Shown: positions 49,788 to 57,701, counted from the stretch's first letter. The stretch: DNA of 64,000 nucleotides from Bdellovibrionaceae bacterium UBA2316 (GCA_002345205.1 DDVI01000047.1:15433-79432), one strand, 5' to 3'. Translations and numbers: made by a program. The notes: generated by a model from the sequence alone, not told the origin.

Positions 49788-50495
49788 TTAATCAATCCAT
49801 CTAAAGTTAGGACACTGAGCCGCTACGATTCGATGTAATGCATCCTCGTTAATTAAGATGTCGTCATCGTCCTTGTAGTCGAAAATAAGCTGATTTTGGA
49901 CAGAGCATTTTTGGCCAAATTGATTCTTAAACATCGATTTTAGAGTGGGAACAGAAGTGGCCGACTTACCCATCATAAAACCAGTATCCAAATAGACACC
50001 ATTATAGCGAAGAACTTCCACGCCTCCTGCATTTTTAGGGTTTATCGACGTGAAGTTTTTAATAATAATGTTATCGGTATTTAATGGATACAAGTTCGTG
50101 GATTCAAACTGCAAAGTCAGTTTAGAATTAATTCGAACAGAAGCCTTGTCATTAGTTAACTCTAAGCCGCCTTTAAACGCTTCTTTTGGGAAGAAATAGT
50201 AGCTGCGAGCACCGGTCGTTTTAGCATCTGATCCTTGCCCATAAGAATTAAATACGAACAGTAATCCTTGTGAGGTAATCAAGTAGCTTCGATACAACAT
50301 ATCCTCATACCCATTCATCGGATGAATACCAAACCAGCATTCGGCTCTATCTTTTTGGTATTGCATCGAAAACTGCAAATTATTGCGATGAGTGATTTGA
50401 TATTGGCAATCTGCTTCAGTGGAATAGGCAAAACTTGAAGCAGAATTTAATAAAATCCCCATTATCAACGTGAAAAAAATTTGTGATTTTGTCAT
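49788..50495 (-). CDS. Secreted protein of unknown function
   Basis: 235 aa. Signal peptide residues 1-23 (cleavage near SFAYS). Beta-rich mature part with four cysteines in two pairs (DCQYQI/AECWFG near the N-terminus and KCSVQ/AQCPNF near the C-terminus), probably disulfides. An acidic Asp run (DYKDDDD) near residue 205 could bind cations. The start is divergent from the small cysteine protein gene at 50.55 kb, with about 50 nt between. No family recognised. Confidence 0.7.
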   Translation of the reverse strand: MTKSQIFFTLIMGILLNSASSFAYSTEADCQYQITHRNNLQFSMQYQKDRAECWFGIHPMNGYEDMLYRSYLITSQGLLFVFNSYGQGSDAKTTGARSYYFFPKEAFKGGLELTNDKASVRINSKLTLQFESTNLYPLNTDNIIIKNFTSINPKNAGGVEVLRYNGVYLDTGFMMGKSATSVPTLKSMFKNQFGQKCSVQNQLIFDYKDDDDILINEDALHRIVAAQCPNFRWID

Positions 50496-50547
50496 ATACG
50501 TTAATTATGCTTGGCGACGGATAGATTTGTCATGTAATCAGGTAACA

Positions 50548-50781
50548 ATGCCTAAGAGAGAAAGAAAAATTAGACCTTCGATTAAGCGCGAAAAGGTAGC
50601 CGCTTTTGACTATCAACATTATAATCATCGTTTCAGCTGCGATGATTGCAGTCATTTTGACTCTTCCGCAGAGAAATGCACCTTAGGTTATCCAACACAA
50701 CCACATCGAAAAGCACAGCAGACACATGAATATTTAATGTCTGGCACCATGGCTTTTTGCCGATCTCACGAAATTGACTAG
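50548..50781 (+). CDS. Small basic protein with a four-cysteine motif
   Basis: 77 aa from ATG 50548, preceded by AGGTAACA; the longer frame overlaps the divergent neighbour. N-terminus strongly basic (MPKRERKIRPSIKREKVAAF), then C-x2-C (FSCDDCSHF), a third Cys (KCTLGYP) and a fourth (MAFCRSHEID), with His residues between. The spacing suggests a zinc or iron-sulfur site, possibly with nucleic-acid binding. Function unknown. Confidence 0.7.
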   Translation: MPKRERKIRPSIKREKVAAFDYQHYNHRFSCDDCSHFDSSAEKCTLGYPTQPHRKAQQTHEYLMSGTMAFCRSHEID

Positions 50782-50931
50782 ATCTTTTGGCCTATGAATA
50801 AAGTCCTGTAAGCCTTTGTTTATCAAGGTTTCCTGAGGTTGTTCACTTCAAAGAAAACTTTTTTTCCTAGCCTGTGGATTTTTTTTCCTCGTCTCAAAGG
50901 CCATATTTATTTAAAAAATTCATTTCCTTCC

Positions 50932-50959
50932 TAAAGTCCTGTCAAGAAAATGTCGCACA
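50932..50959 (+). promoter_or_regulatory. Sigma28-like flagellin promoter
   Basis: TAAAGTCC (50932-50939) and GTCGCACA (50952-50959) with 16 bp between TAAA and the second box, against the sigma28 consensus TAAA-N15-GCCGATAA. The -35 is perfect and the -10 partial. Context, upstream of flagellin, supports it. Confidence 0.5.
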
Positions 50960-51225
50960 CCCCGAATTAGAATTTGTCAGCGCATCATTGGTTTTAAAAA
51001 ACAACAGGTGATTCGCTAAAAGAAACAAGGATTCAGAAGGAACCGGAAAGTGCAGTCAGACTTTCCCACATTTAGAAAGGAGGCCTTCAAGGAAGATAAA
51101 GAAGAACAATAGAGTGTTCAATAAATTCGGGTAACACAATGTTGCCTAATAGTTAAAGGCCTAAATTCGCAATGGATGCGTCCCTCAAGTAGAGGGGAAC
51201 TTAAACAAACACACGGAGGTTATTA

Positions 51226-51255
51226 ATGAAAGATTTTAAAAATATAACGTTTTAA
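51226..51255 (+). CDS. 9-residue upstream ORF before flagellin
   Basis: ATG AAA GAT ... TTT TAA encodes MKDFKNITF. It has its own CGGAGG ten nt... eight nt upstream, and its stop is directly followed by the flagellin Shine-Dalgarno ACGGAGG. Possible leader peptide; translation is inferred only. Confidence 0.5.
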   Translation: MKDFKNITF

Positions 51256-51270
51256 ACGGAGGATAATTTT

Positions 51271-52104
51271 ATGGGTATGAGGGTAACAACAAACATTTCG
51301 GCTATCAACGCACAAAGAAATTTGAATGGTAGCCAACGCATGATCGGTAAATCAATGTCGCAATTAGCGTCTGGTAGCCGTATCAATATCGCTGCGGACG
51401 ATGCAGCTGGTTTAGCAATCAGTGAAGGCTTGAAAGCTAGTATCAGATCATCTGCGCAAGCACAAAGAAATGCTAATGACGGTATCTCGATGGTTCAAAC
51501 TGCTGAAGGCGGTTTAAACGAAATCGGTAACATCGTTGTTCGTCTTCGTGAGTTAGGTATCCAAGCTTCTTCTGACACTGTTGGTGAAGTTGAGCGTGGG
51601 TTTCTTAACAAGGAAGTTGAGCAACTTAAGTCGGAAGTACAACGTATCTCTTCTGTAACTACTTGGGGCAAAACTAAATTGTTGGATGGTTCAACTCCTA
51701 CATTTGATTTCCAAGTTGGTATCTTTAACAATGCAGAAGAAGACAGAATTTCATTTGATGCATCTCAAAACGTAGCAACTCTGGACGCTTTAGGATTAAC
51801 AGGCCTTGACTATACTACTAAAGAAGGAGCTCAAACAGCTCTTGAGTCTTTAGATTCCGCTCAAGAACTTGTGAACGGTTACCGTTCTAATCTGGGTGCT
51901 CTACAAAATCGTTTAACTTCGACTGTAGACAACTTAGGTGTAGCTCATGAGAACATGAGTGCTGCTAACAGCCGTATCAGAGATACTGACGTAGCTCAGG
52001 CGTCTTCTGAAATGGTTCGTAACAACATCTTATTACAAGCTGGTACTTCTACATTAGCTCAAGCTAACCAATCTAACCAATTAGCTCTTAAACTAATCGG
52101 CTAG
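51271..52104 (+). CDS. fliC: Flagellin
   Basis: 277 aa, a short flagellin of D0/D1 type with almost no variable D2/D3 part. N-terminal RVTTNISAINAQRNLNGSQR and SRINIAADDAAGLAISEGLK, C-terminal NMSAANSRIRDTDVAQASSE and ILLQAGTSTLAQANQ are diagnostic. GGAGG lies 9 nt upstream. Filament subunit exported by the flagellar type III system. Related predators carry several flagellin genes, so this is probably one of a set. A strong terminator follows. Confidence 0.96.
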   Translation: MGMRVTTNISAINAQRNLNGSQRMIGKSMSQLASGSRINIAADDAAGLAISEGLKASIRSSAQAQRNANDGISMVQTAEGGLNEIGNIVVRLRELGIQASSDTVGEVERGFLNKEVEQLKSEVQRISSVTTWGKTKLLDGSTPTFDFQVGIFNNAEEDRISFDASQNVATLDALGLTGLDYTTKEGAQTALESLDSAQELVNGYRSNLGALQNRLTSTVDNLGVAHENMSAANSRIRDTDVAQASSEMVRNNILLQAGTSTLAQANQSNQLALKLIG

Positions 52105-52138
52105 TATTAGATAAGTTCTAATATCGTTGTTCTAACAC

Positions 52139-52170
52139 GGGGTTACTCCTAAAAAGAGTAGCCCCTTTAT
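52139..52170 (+). terminator. Terminator of flagellin gene
   Basis: GGGGTTACTC, loop CTAAAAA, GAGTAGCCCC (10 bp with one G:U), then TTTAT. 35 nt after the flagellin stop. Confidence 0.85.
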
Positions 52171-52191
52171 CATTTTAGGGTGAATTTACCG

Positions 52192-52203
52192 AACGTCGAC
52201 GTT
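52192..52203. promoter_or_regulatory. 12-bp palindrome, possible operator
   Basis: AACGTCGACGTT is a perfect palindrome 45 nt before the start of the small His-rich protein gene and after the flagellin terminator. It could be an operator for a dimeric repressor. It does not match the Zur, Fur or CueR boxes I know. Confidence 0.35.
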
Positions 52204-52247
52204 GCAAATCCTTACGTTTCAAGGCATTGTCTGCAACAAAGAAGCCT

Positions 52248-52559
52248 ATGAACGTTGCCAAAGTTATTTCGATACTACTGCTTTGCGTGCTTGGATTTAG
52301 CATCCTTAGTCCTAGCTTATCATTTTGGGCTCACGAAGAAACCCATCTTTCTGACTGCCTAGAATTCGCCCATATCCATACAGATGAAGAAGAGGATTGC
52401 CATGGTGGAATGATCGCCGGCACCTTATTTTTCCCTCAAGCAAAGTTTAACCCCTCAGAGTTCCTACGCTCCCAGACGACTGTATATCCGATTTTTATTC
52501 AAAAAATGTATCAGAACCCTTTGCTATACCCCCATCGCAAACCGCCTCGCACGTCCTAA
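52248..52559 (+). CDS. Small exported His/Asp/Glu-rich protein, possible metal handling
   Basis: 103 aa from ATG 52248; a TTG at 52227 would add seven residues. One hydrophobic segment (residues ~4-26, VAKVISILLLCVLGFSILSP) acts as signal or anchor. It is followed by a metal-ligand-rich stretch, FWAHEETHLSDCLEF then AHIHTDEEEDCHGG, containing five His and two Cys. The next gene, 57 nt on, encodes a barrel protein ending AHAGHNH. The pair resembles metal-uptake or resistance accessories, an inference. Confidence 0.65.
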   Translation: MNVAKVISILLLCVLGFSILSPSLSFWAHEETHLSDCLEFAHIHTDEEEDCHGGMIAGTLFFPQAKFNPSEFLRSQTTVYPIFIQKMYQNPLLYPHRKPPRTS

Positions 52560-52616
52560 TTTAGATCCAAATTTATATTCTCAATTAAATTAATTTTTAC
52601 TTATAGGAAAAAACTT

Positions 52617-53723
52617 ATGATTTTTCATTTCATTACTTATGCTTTCTTTTTTTTCATTCTAACTAACATGTCGGCTTTTGCCGCGCCTAGTGTCAGCTCT
52701 ACGGCATTGATTCTATATCGTGATTCTAATTTTCATAAAGAAGATTTTGATCCCGTGAATCCAGATCAATCGCCGAACGGTTTAAATATTCAAGAACTTG
52801 AAATTAAATTGAATGCTGAAGTTGATTTAAACACACAACTCAATGTCGTACTCGTCGTACGTCCCCAATTTGAATCTGATGGTACAAATACGGAAGAAAA
52901 ATGGCTGATTGAACCAGAAGAAGTGTACGCCGAAAACAGTCGCATTCCATTAACTCTACTCAAACTGGGAAAATTCAAAGCATTTGTTGGTAAACATAAT
53001 ACATTACACACGCATGCATTTACATTTGTATACGCTCCGCTTGGTAATACGTATCTTTTAGGTGATGAAGGTTTAAACGACACCGGCGTTTCTGCCGCAG
53101 TTACTTTGCCGACGAATTGGCTGAGTGAAATCACTTTGCAACATTTGCGTGGCAAAGGCGAAAACGAATCATTTAAATCACCCCGCCCTGGCGATGGCGT
53201 TAGTGTTGGACACTTTAAAAATGTTGTAGATTTTTCTAACTCCACATCATTAGAAATCGGTGCTTCGTTAGCCACTGGAGCAAATTCGTATCGCCAAACA
53301 ACTACAATTACTGGTGCCGACTTAACTCTAAAATGGATACCCACAGAAGCAGAAAAATACAACTCGTTAGTATGGAGCACTGAATATCTACAAAGACGTC
53401 AGGGGCAAGCCGATGTCGAAGCTGAAATCGGTAGTGGCTTAGCCTCTTGGGTTCAGTATCAAATTTCCCAACAGTGGGCGGTACTATACCGTTACGATAA
53501 TATAAATTTTAAAAATAGTTTTGACCCAACGGAAGTACCCAATGAAACGTCATTTCGAAATTCTTTTGGTATCGCTTTTTCGGCCAACGAATTTTCAACG
53601 ATTAAACTTGAAGTAAATCAGCGCAAAGGCGGGATTAAAAGTGTTTCCGGCGATGAAACAGAAAACACGTTTTTCTTACAATTTAATCTGGCAATGGATG
53701 CACACGCAGGTCACAACCATTAA
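52617..53723 (+). CDS. Outer-membrane barrel protein with His-rich C-terminus
   Basis: 368 aa. Signal peptide to about residue 22 (SAFAA). The mature part has regular amphipathic strands (e.g. ELEIKLNAEVDLNTQLNVVL, TSLEIGASLATGANS, WVQYQISQQWAVLYRYDNIN) as in 14-16-strand porin-like or OprB/phosphate-porin-like proteins. It ends MDAHAGHNH, a potential metal ligand in place of the usual terminal Phe. Co-directional with the His-rich small protein, so probably one operon. Substrate unknown. Confidence 0.7.
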   Translation: MIFHFITYAFFFFILTNMSAFAAPSVSSTALILYRDSNFHKEDFDPVNPDQSPNGLNIQELEIKLNAEVDLNTQLNVVLVVRPQFESDGTNTEEKWLIEPEEVYAENSRIPLTLLKLGKFKAFVGKHNTLHTHAFTFVYAPLGNTYLLGDEGLNDTGVSAAVTLPTNWLSEITLQHLRGKGENESFKSPRPGDGVSVGHFKNVVDFSNSTSLEIGASLATGANSYRQTTTITGADLTLKWIPTEAEKYNSLVWSTEYLQRRQGQADVEAEIGSGLASWVQYQISQQWAVLYRYDNINFKNSFDPTEVPNETSFRNSFGIAFSANEFSTIKLEVNQRKGGIKSVSGDETENTFFLQFNLAMDAHAGHNH

Positions 53724-53725
53724 TA

Positions 53726-54547
53726 CTACTGAATCGTAGCACCCTTACCGTATTTCTCGGCAGACTGTTGATACACCTGCTGAGCTTGCGGCAAAAGCTG
53801 AGTTAGCTTAGCTCTGCGATTAGCATCAGATGGATGTGTCGACATCCATTCTGGTGCTTCACCGCCTTTAGCGGCGTTCATACGTTCCCAAAGTACGATT
53901 GATTCTGCAGGATCATACCCAGCCTTTGCCATAAGAACTTGTCCGACTTGATCCGCTTCCGTCTCATCTTCACGCGAAAATTTGCGATTAAAGAATGTAA
54001 GCGCCACCCCAGCTGCGGCGCCACCAATACCAGCAAGCAAGCGACATTGTTCCGTCTTACACAATATCTGGCCACCAACTGCCGTTGCAACCCCAATTAA
54101 AGCCCCCGTTTGTTGTTCTTCAATGGCGCGTGCATAGCCCTTTTGGCCATGTCTACGAGTCGCATGCGCTACCTCGTGTCCCATCACGGCCGCTAAAGCA
54201 CCTTCGGTTTTTAGAATCGGCATAATGCCCGTGTAGACTGCCATTTTTCCACCTGGCATACACCAAGCATTCGGTTCTTCATTATCGATTAATACGATTT
54301 CCCACTGAAAGTTTTCACCCGAGGCTCTTGCGATTCGATTCGCCACTCGCTGAACCATATCGTTCCAATCTTTTCGGTTTGAAATTTTAGATTTTGCTTT
54401 CACTTCTTGATACGCTTTTGCAGACTCAGCATTAATTTCTTCCTCGCTTGGCGTTTGCGCCTTAGCCAAAGAAGAACATCCAGTCGAGTTTGTTAAAACA
54501 AAACAAGAAGCCAATGCCAACAATAGAACTTTAATATTTTTTTGCAT
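53726..54547 (-). CDS. M48-family zinc metalloprotease, lipoprotein
   Basis: 273 aa. Signal with lipobox NSTGC (lipidated Cys24). Active site HEVAHATRRHG with His124, Glu125 and His128, and third ligand in SREDETEADQVG near residue 195. A short hydrophobic hairpin lies at ~150-185. It resembles the envelope quality-control proteases LoiP/YcaL, which act on outer-membrane proteins. It ends 2 nt from the convergent barrel gene. Confidence 0.9.
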   Translation of the reverse strand: MQKNIKVLLLALASCFVLTNSTGCSSLAKAQTPSEEEINAESAKAYQEVKAKSKISNRKDWNDMVQRVANRIARASGENFQWEIVLIDNEEPNAWCMPGGKMAVYTGIMPILKTEGALAAVMGHEVAHATRRHGQKGYARAIEEQQTGALIGVATAVGGQILCKTEQCRLLAGIGGAAAGVALTFFNRKFSREDETEADQVGQVLMAKAGYDPAESIVLWERMNAAKGGEAPEWMSTHPSDANRRAKLTQLLPQAQQVYQQSAEKYGKGATIQ

Positions 54548-54681
54548 ACTACCCTCGCCTTCTCAGGAAGATATTAATAAGAAAAATTAGACTTACAATT
54601 ATTTTTTTTGCTTAGTTACAATGCTAGATTTTTCGACGCACAAATTCTATGCCAAATCTCGTCTTGATAATATTCTTCATA

Positions 54682-55572
54682 TTACCGAATTTGACTCCGG
54701 CAAGGTGCAATTAATTTAAGTAAATTAGGCTGCGTGTTCATCCATCTTAAGAGTTCGTTCTTTGTTCTAACCGGCGCGTAATGGAGCGTAAGCTGAGCCC
54801 ATAAGTGCTGTTTTAGTTTAGCCGAAATCGGATGGGATGAATTTATTTGCGCATCTTTTCCTTTTACAAATAGGACCGGCAAACTCACTTGAGTAAAATC
54901 AACATCACCACCTAATAAAAGAAATTCAGAAGGATCTTGGTTTGGATTACGAGTGATAAAGTTAAGAACTGCGTTTGAGTTTCTGCAAGTCTGATTCGAC
55001 GAAAAATAGCCATTCTGCAAAAGGATCTCGTCAAAGCTATTAACCAAAGTCGCTAAAGTTTCATCGCGAAAATAAGCAAATAGTTCCGATCTTGCTATCC
55101 GCCTGTCCGTTGCCGAAAAATTACGATGATTCTGCTTTAAATACTCATCAAACTCGGTACTTAATAATTTAAGTAACGCGGCATCTGCTGGTTCTTTTGA
55201 CTTGGGTAACCAATCGAATTCCGCGTGCGATAGTTCATGAAAAATAGTACCCGAACGAACAGCCCAGACTGCGGGTTCCGAGTGCTCAAGCTCGGTGATT
55301 GTTTTAACCCGTCGCTTTGCTTTTCCATTCGCTTGAACATCAGCTATTGTGTATTCTGGTTTCAGAACCACCGTGTTCAAAATTCCATTGTACGTTGCGG
55401 CCGCATCCTGATTAATAACGCCCCAGGTTTCCAGAAGACTAGGCAATGCCAATTTTGTTTTATGAGTCTTCAGAACCCATTGCATAAACTGAGTATTAAT
55501 TGGATATTTTTTTTGAAGCGAAATTAAAAATGGATCAAATGGCTCTGTATGTGCAAAACCACTTAACATCAA
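54682..55572 (-). CDS. Putative HExxH metalloprotease; signal peptide frameshifted off
   Basis: 296 aa in the open frame. HELSH (residues 112-116) within TIFHELSHAEFDWL is a zinc-protease motif, and ELFAYFRDETLATL about 55 residues on could supply the third ligand. The open frame begins at TTG 55572 in the middle of a signal peptide. The proper start, ATG 55598 with GGAGGGG before it, encodes MRTLFLFQF and a stop because the following T-run is seven long; with eight it would give MRTLFFISILMLSGFAHTEP and join this frame. It may be phase-variable, broken or a sequencing error. Confidence 0.6.
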   Translation of the reverse strand: MMLSGFAHTEPFDPFLISLQKKYPINTQFMQWVLKTHKTKLALPSLLETWGVINQDAAATYNGILNTVVLKPEYTIADVQANGKAKRRVKTITELEHSEPAVWAVRSGTIFHELSHAEFDWLPKSKEPADAALLKLLSTEFDEYLKQNHRNFSATDRRIARSELFAYFRDETLATLVNSFDEILLQNGYFSSNQTCRNSNAVLNFITRNPNQDPSEFLLLGGDVDFTQVSLPVLFVKGKDAQINSSHPISAKLKQHLWAQLTLHYAPVRTKNELLRWMNTQPNLLKLIAPCRSQIR

Positions 55573-55581
55573 AATTGAAAT

Positions 55582-55588
55582 AAAAAAA
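55582..55588 (-). repeat. T7 homopolymer at a frameshift
   Basis: Seven T residues on the minus strand inside the signal-peptide codons of the HExxH protein. A change of one T restores a continuous frame from the good ribosome-binding site at 55602-55608. Confidence 0.7.
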
Positions 55589-55676
55589 GAGTACGCATGG
55601 ACCCCTCCAGCAATTTCAAGCTATCGCCTTAAAAATATCGTGACAACTCTATTTACGGCTGAATAGGATTTTGTTC

Positions 55677-56552
55677 ATGAAAAATATAGTAATAACAATT
55701 CTCGCTCTTATAGTAGGTAGTTCAATTTCTTATGGCTTCGCGGGAAGCCTCATGTATATGGAATATCAAAACGTCGCCGAAGGAAGCTTCAACGATATCA
55801 AAGAAACGGTTCCGGATCGTTTACCTGACAATGTCATTTTCCCTGGGAAACCCAAACAAGTTGCGCTTTTCTATGGTAAAGGCACATGGGGAACAGGTCG
55901 TAATCAACTTAAAAACTTTCTCTATAGCCACGGCCGCTCGTACAAAGTGATTTATGAAAAAGATATTTTGAACGGCTCGCTTAATAAAGGCGGCTTTCAT
56001 ACTTTGATTATGCCCGGTGGAAAATCTTGGATTTATAATGAAAACTTAGGCGCTACCGGCGCGCAAGAAATTCTAAAATTCGTGAATGCGGGCGGTAACT
56101 ACATCGGTATTTGTGCCGGTGCATTTTACGCAACATCACATCGCCAAGGCCCTACGCCGACTCCGGTGAACTATGGAATCGGTTTACTTACAGGAATTGC
56201 AATCGACGGTACGGCTTTAAAAATGACGCCGTTTAAAACGGGAATGTCAGACTATAAATTTCTTATCCCGAGCTTTAAAAACACGTACCGGACTCTTTTG
56301 TTAGGTGGACCGGCATTGTTATACACAGACGCTGAAGCTAAAGCGAAACGCATTCAAGTTTATTCCGTATTTGCTAAAGACTTACCTGCGATGATCGCTT
56401 TCGAATTTGGCAAAGGCCGCGTGTTTTTATCAGGACCACACTTAGAAGTGGAAGAAAGCCAGTCTATTATCGGTCTAAAATATCGTGACCCAGACAGTGA
56501 ATGGCCAATCGTTGAATACGTATTCGCTACTCATTTTAAAAACCCGCGCTAG
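55677..56552 (+). CDS. Exported BPL_N / class-I GATase-like protein
   Basis: 291 aa from ATG 55677, with AGGA upstream. Signal or anchor at residues 1-22 (IVITILALIVGSSISYGFAG). The mature domain has the fold markers of the BPL_N (biotin-protein-ligase N-terminal) family: LIMPGGKSW and nucleophile elbow GGNYIGICAGAFYAT with Cys146, then a late EFGKGRVFLSGPHLE. That a cytosolic-type fold carries an export signal is unusual. Substrate unknown; hydrolysis of a cell-wall amide or peptide is possible but not shown. Confidence 0.8.
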   Translation: MKNIVITILALIVGSSISYGFAGSLMYMEYQNVAEGSFNDIKETVPDRLPDNVIFPGKPKQVALFYGKGTWGTGRNQLKNFLYSHGRSYKVIYEKDILNGSLNKGGFHTLIMPGGKSWIYNENLGATGAQEILKFVNAGGNYIGICAGAFYATSHRQGPTPTPVNYGIGLLTGIAIDGTALKMTPFKTGMSDYKFLIPSFKNTYRTLLLGGPALLYTDAEAKAKRIQVYSVFAKDLPAMIAFEFGKGRVFLSGPHLEVEESQSIIGLKYRDPDSEWPIVEYVFATHFKNPR

Positions 56553-56557
56553 CTTAT

Positions 56558-56594
56558 AAAAAAAACGTGGCTCGACAGCAACAGCTAGAGCCAC
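56558..56594 (-). terminator. Minus-strand terminator without an obvious gene
   Basis: Read on the minus strand: GTGGCTC, about 14 nt of loop region with further pairing (TAGCTG...), GAGCCAC, G, then eight T. Textbook Rho-independent shape for leftward transcription, but no convincing leftward gene lies to its right. It may stop antisense transcripts or end a small RNA from the 56.6-56.84 kb gap. Confidence 0.6.
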
Positions 56595-56753
56595 ATAGAT
56601 CTGCTAGACCTTTGAATTGTATCATTTCAAGATTCGCTTTTCGCGAATTCATCTTTCAAAAAGTTCTTTGTTTGTTATCTGACTAAAATCTTTGGTTTTT
56701 AAAAAACAGAAATTATTGTTACTTAAAAAACTCATTAAAATAGCGAACCTAAC

Positions 56754-56781
56754 TAAAGTCCCCCGCTCTTTGGTCCGATGG
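56754..56781 (+). promoter_or_regulatory. Sigma28-like promoter of the 56.8-kb lipoprotein
   Basis: TAAAGTCC (56754-56761) and TCCGATGG (56774-56781), 16 bp between TAAA and the second box. It is close to TAAA-N15-GCCGATAA and matches the flagellin element in its first box. About 60 nt before the lipoprotein start. Confidence 0.5.
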
Positions 56782-56839
56782 ACTTTATGAGTGTGAACCG
56801 CATGTAACTTCTGAAGCACTTCAAAAAAAAGGATGAAAT

Positions 56840-57640
56840 ATGAATAGGAAGTTATACTCACGTATGCTCTTAGCCTCCACATTCGCATTTCTGATTCAAT
56901 GCTCTCCCGGAGCATTCACATCAGATAATGCCCCGACTAACAGCGGTTCGAATAATTCGAGTTCAACTGGTGGTGGCGGAACCACAAGCCCTGACGACAT
57001 GGCGGCTCGTCGCAAACAATTAGAAAAAGCAATCTCGGTTGCCAGCATGACGGGTTATTCAGAAACGAGCCCTCTTGCAAGCTCAACTATTCCCAATGTT
57101 GACTTTGACCGCGCTAACGGAAACTTTGTGATCCGTGTGCCTATGTCATTGTTTGGCACGATTTCTAGTCTGAATGTCACATTCCCGGATTATCCAGGTA
57201 TGCGTTTATATGTAGATTATATTTCGTCTATGCCTTACACGACACTGGTCATTCCGGTGAAATATGTGCTGCGAAATGTCACGGAAGTAGCTGCTAAACT
57301 ACCAAATGGAAACCCCGTGCCTCTTTTTCCAGCGGGAGAACCTCCGTCGCGCGCGATCTCTTTGACTCCGGACAAAGAGCGAAAAGTCTATCTTTACCTG
57401 AGTGCCGAAGCCTTTGGTTTATTCGCAGAAACATCGTTTGATCCACTAGGCATGTTCAATGTAGGTGACGTAGCAATACAAGTTAACGATATGATGTTCA
57501 CAATAAAAGATAAAGCCGGCAATCCGATGGGTTACTTTACGTTTGTGGGCCAAAAAGCCCCGTTCAAGGGTGGTTTTTTCATTTCCCACAAAATTGATCC
57601 AAAATTAGGTAAGATTTTGGACGAGTACTACATCAATTAA
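56840..57640 (+). CDS. Lipoprotein of unknown function
   Basis: 266 aa. Signal with lipobox LIQC (Cys21). A Ser/Asn/Gly/Thr linker at ~25-50 tethers a beta-rich globular domain (residues ~85-266, e.g. NGNFVIRVPMSLFGTISSLN, DKERKVYLYLSAEAFGLFAE). No cysteines remain in the mature domain. A sigma28-like promoter suggests expression with motility genes. The family is not recognised. A tight hairpin follows. Confidence 0.75.
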   Translation: MNRKLYSRMLLASTFAFLIQCSPGAFTSDNAPTNSGSNNSSSTGGGGTTSPDDMAARRKQLEKAISVASMTGYSETSPLASSTIPNVDFDRANGNFVIRVPMSLFGTISSLNVTFPDYPGMRLYVDYISSMPYTTLVIPVKYVLRNVTEVAAKLPNGNPVPLFPAGEPPSRAISLTPDKERKVYLYLSAEAFGLFAETSFDPLGMFNVGDVAIQVNDMMFTIKDKAGNPMGYFTFVGQKAPFKGGFFISHKIDPKLGKILDEYYIN

Positions 57641-57677
57641 ATCGAATCTTAACAATAATTTAGCCAGTCCAATAGGT

Positions 57678-57701
57678 AAGGAATTAGGAAACTAATTCCT
57701 T
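57678..57701 (+). terminator. Hairpin after the 56.8-kb lipoprotein gene
   Basis: Perfect 10-bp stem AAGGAATTAG/CTAATTCCTT with GAAA tetraloop, 37 nt after the stop. No T-run follows on the plus strand, so termination is not certain. Confidence 0.5.

Larger units (their letters stand above)
50782..51270 (+). promoter_or_regulatory. Flagellin upstream region with structured leader
   Basis: A 489-nt gap. It holds a sigma28-like promoter at 50.93 kb, a second TAAAGTCC at 50799, and a leader of about 300 nt. Inverted repeats in it are GAAAGT/ACTTTC at about 51.05 kb, AGGCCTT (51081) with AAGGCCT (51156), GGTAAC/GTTGCC at about 51.13 kb, and CCCTC/GAGGG near 51.19 kb. A 9-codon upstream ORF follows. 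No other gene is supported. Confidence 0.6.

Noticed and set aside
56649..56915. 88-codon minus-strand frame
   Set aside because: It overlaps the start of the plus-strand lipoprotein, has no ribosome site and an implausible composition. The nearby minus terminator is instead noted as a possible RNA end.
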